Positions 6,023 to 6,370 of a stretch of 6,370 bases of DNA are shown piece after piece (within the stretch, counting starts at the first letter, position 1; the number at the start of each line of letters is the position of its first letter). The notes below the pieces were generated by a model. That model had not been told where the DNA came from and searched no databases. It saw nothing but the letters and a program-made list of their open reading frames with translations. Origin of the DNA: Planctomycetota bacterium (GTDB taxonomy: Bacteria; Planctomycetota; Planctomycetia; Planctomycetales; Planctomycetaceae). The stretch is taken from positions 1 to 6,370 of the forward strand of contig JAPLOC010000548.1 in assembly GCA_026692825.1 (NCBI GenBank), given 5' to 3'. Made by a program: the position numbers and the translations under genes.

Positions 6023-6370
6023 CTACGCCGTTCGCTGTTCTGGATATTTCACCCGGCCGTGGTACATCGCGGTCAGCGACTTGGTCAGCGAATCTTCAAT
6101 GCGGTCGAGATCGGTGAGCGTCAAACCGCATTCACTGAATTGTCCATCCAGCAGACGTTTCATGATGATGTCATGCACCAGCCGTTCGATTCGGCTGGCG
6201 GTCGGTTCACTGAGTGCCCGACTCGCCCCTTCGACCGCATCCGAGATCATCATGACCGCCAATTCGCGGGTTGCCGGTTTGGGACCGGGATAGCGGAACA
6301 GCGATTCCTGAACGTCATGCCGATGATCGGGTTGCTCTTCCGCCTGGCGCGTCGCTTCGTGGTAGAAATA
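6023..6370 (-). CDS. pgpH: 7TM-HD phosphodiesterase family protein (PgpH/YqfF type), C-terminal end
   Basis: Only the last 115 residues are in the window; the frame is open to the right edge. The fragment matches the end of the HD domain of 7TM-HD proteins: YFYHEATRQAEE (1-12), FRYPGPKPATRELAVMMISD (25-44), AVEGASRALSEPT (45-57), a LVHDIIMKRLLDGQFSECGL helix-turn (64-83), the LTDLDRIEDSL segment (85-95) and the terminal AMYHGRVKYP (101-110). Asp44 in the SDAVE segment is likely the last metal ligand of the HD site; the HD pair itself, the seven membrane helices and the extracellular domain lie beyond the edge. Characterised PgpH members hydrolyse cyclic di-AMP at the membrane. Whether this organism makes that nucleotide cannot be told here. 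The gene ends with TAG and a hairpin follows directly. Confidence 0.85.
   Translation of the reverse strand, partial: YFYHEATRQAEEQPDHRHDVQESLFRYPGPKPATRELAVMMISDAVEGASRALSEPTASRIERLVHDIIMKRLLDGQFSECGLTLTDLDRIEDSLTKSLTAMYHGRVKYPEQRTA

Overview
The window looks like a piece of a planctomycete chromosome or a close relative. The reasons are the GC-rich codon use, a Gfo/Idh/MocA oxidoreductase of the type expanded in that phylum, a Tat-exported DUF3500-like protein, a DUF6580 membrane protein and sparse gene packing. No taxonomic marker gene is present, so this assignment is inference. I see no rRNA, tRNA, CRISPR array, transposase or phage gene. The window is mostly ordinary chromosomal content, and I do not see a clear new multi-gene defence or mobile system.

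Layout. Positions 1-1086 (+) hold the 3' part of a Gfo/Idh/MocA oxidoreductase whose N-terminal NAD-binding motif lies before the window. After a 209-base convergent gap come three minus-strand genes, read right to left: a crotonase-fold protein resembling ECHDC3 (3697-2912), a phosphate butyryl/acetyltransferase of the Ptb type (2895-1972, 16 bases downstream, strong ribosome binding site) and a small VTT/TVP38-type membrane protein (1913-1296, 58 bases further on). They probably form one transcription unit. The Ptb-type enzyme would exchange CoA for phosphate on a short acyl-CoA. The crotonase lacks both classical catalytic glutamates, so it is unlikely to be a normal enoyl-CoA hydratase.

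A 252-base divergent region separates this unit from a plus-strand Tat-exported DUF3500-like gene (3950-4954). Downstream lies a 345-base gene-free stretch with a striking 43-base perfect-armed hairpin (5011-5053). Then come two more minus-strand genes: a DUF6580 multi-pass membrane protein (5899-5300) and, upstream of it and running off the right edge, the C-terminus of a 7TM-HD protein of the PgpH/YqfF family (6370-6023). The second is followed directly by a small terminator-like hairpin.

The items most worth a second look are the hairpin at 5011-5053, the glutamate-less crotonase paired with a Ptb that has no visible kinase, and the uncharacterised exported DUF3500-like protein.
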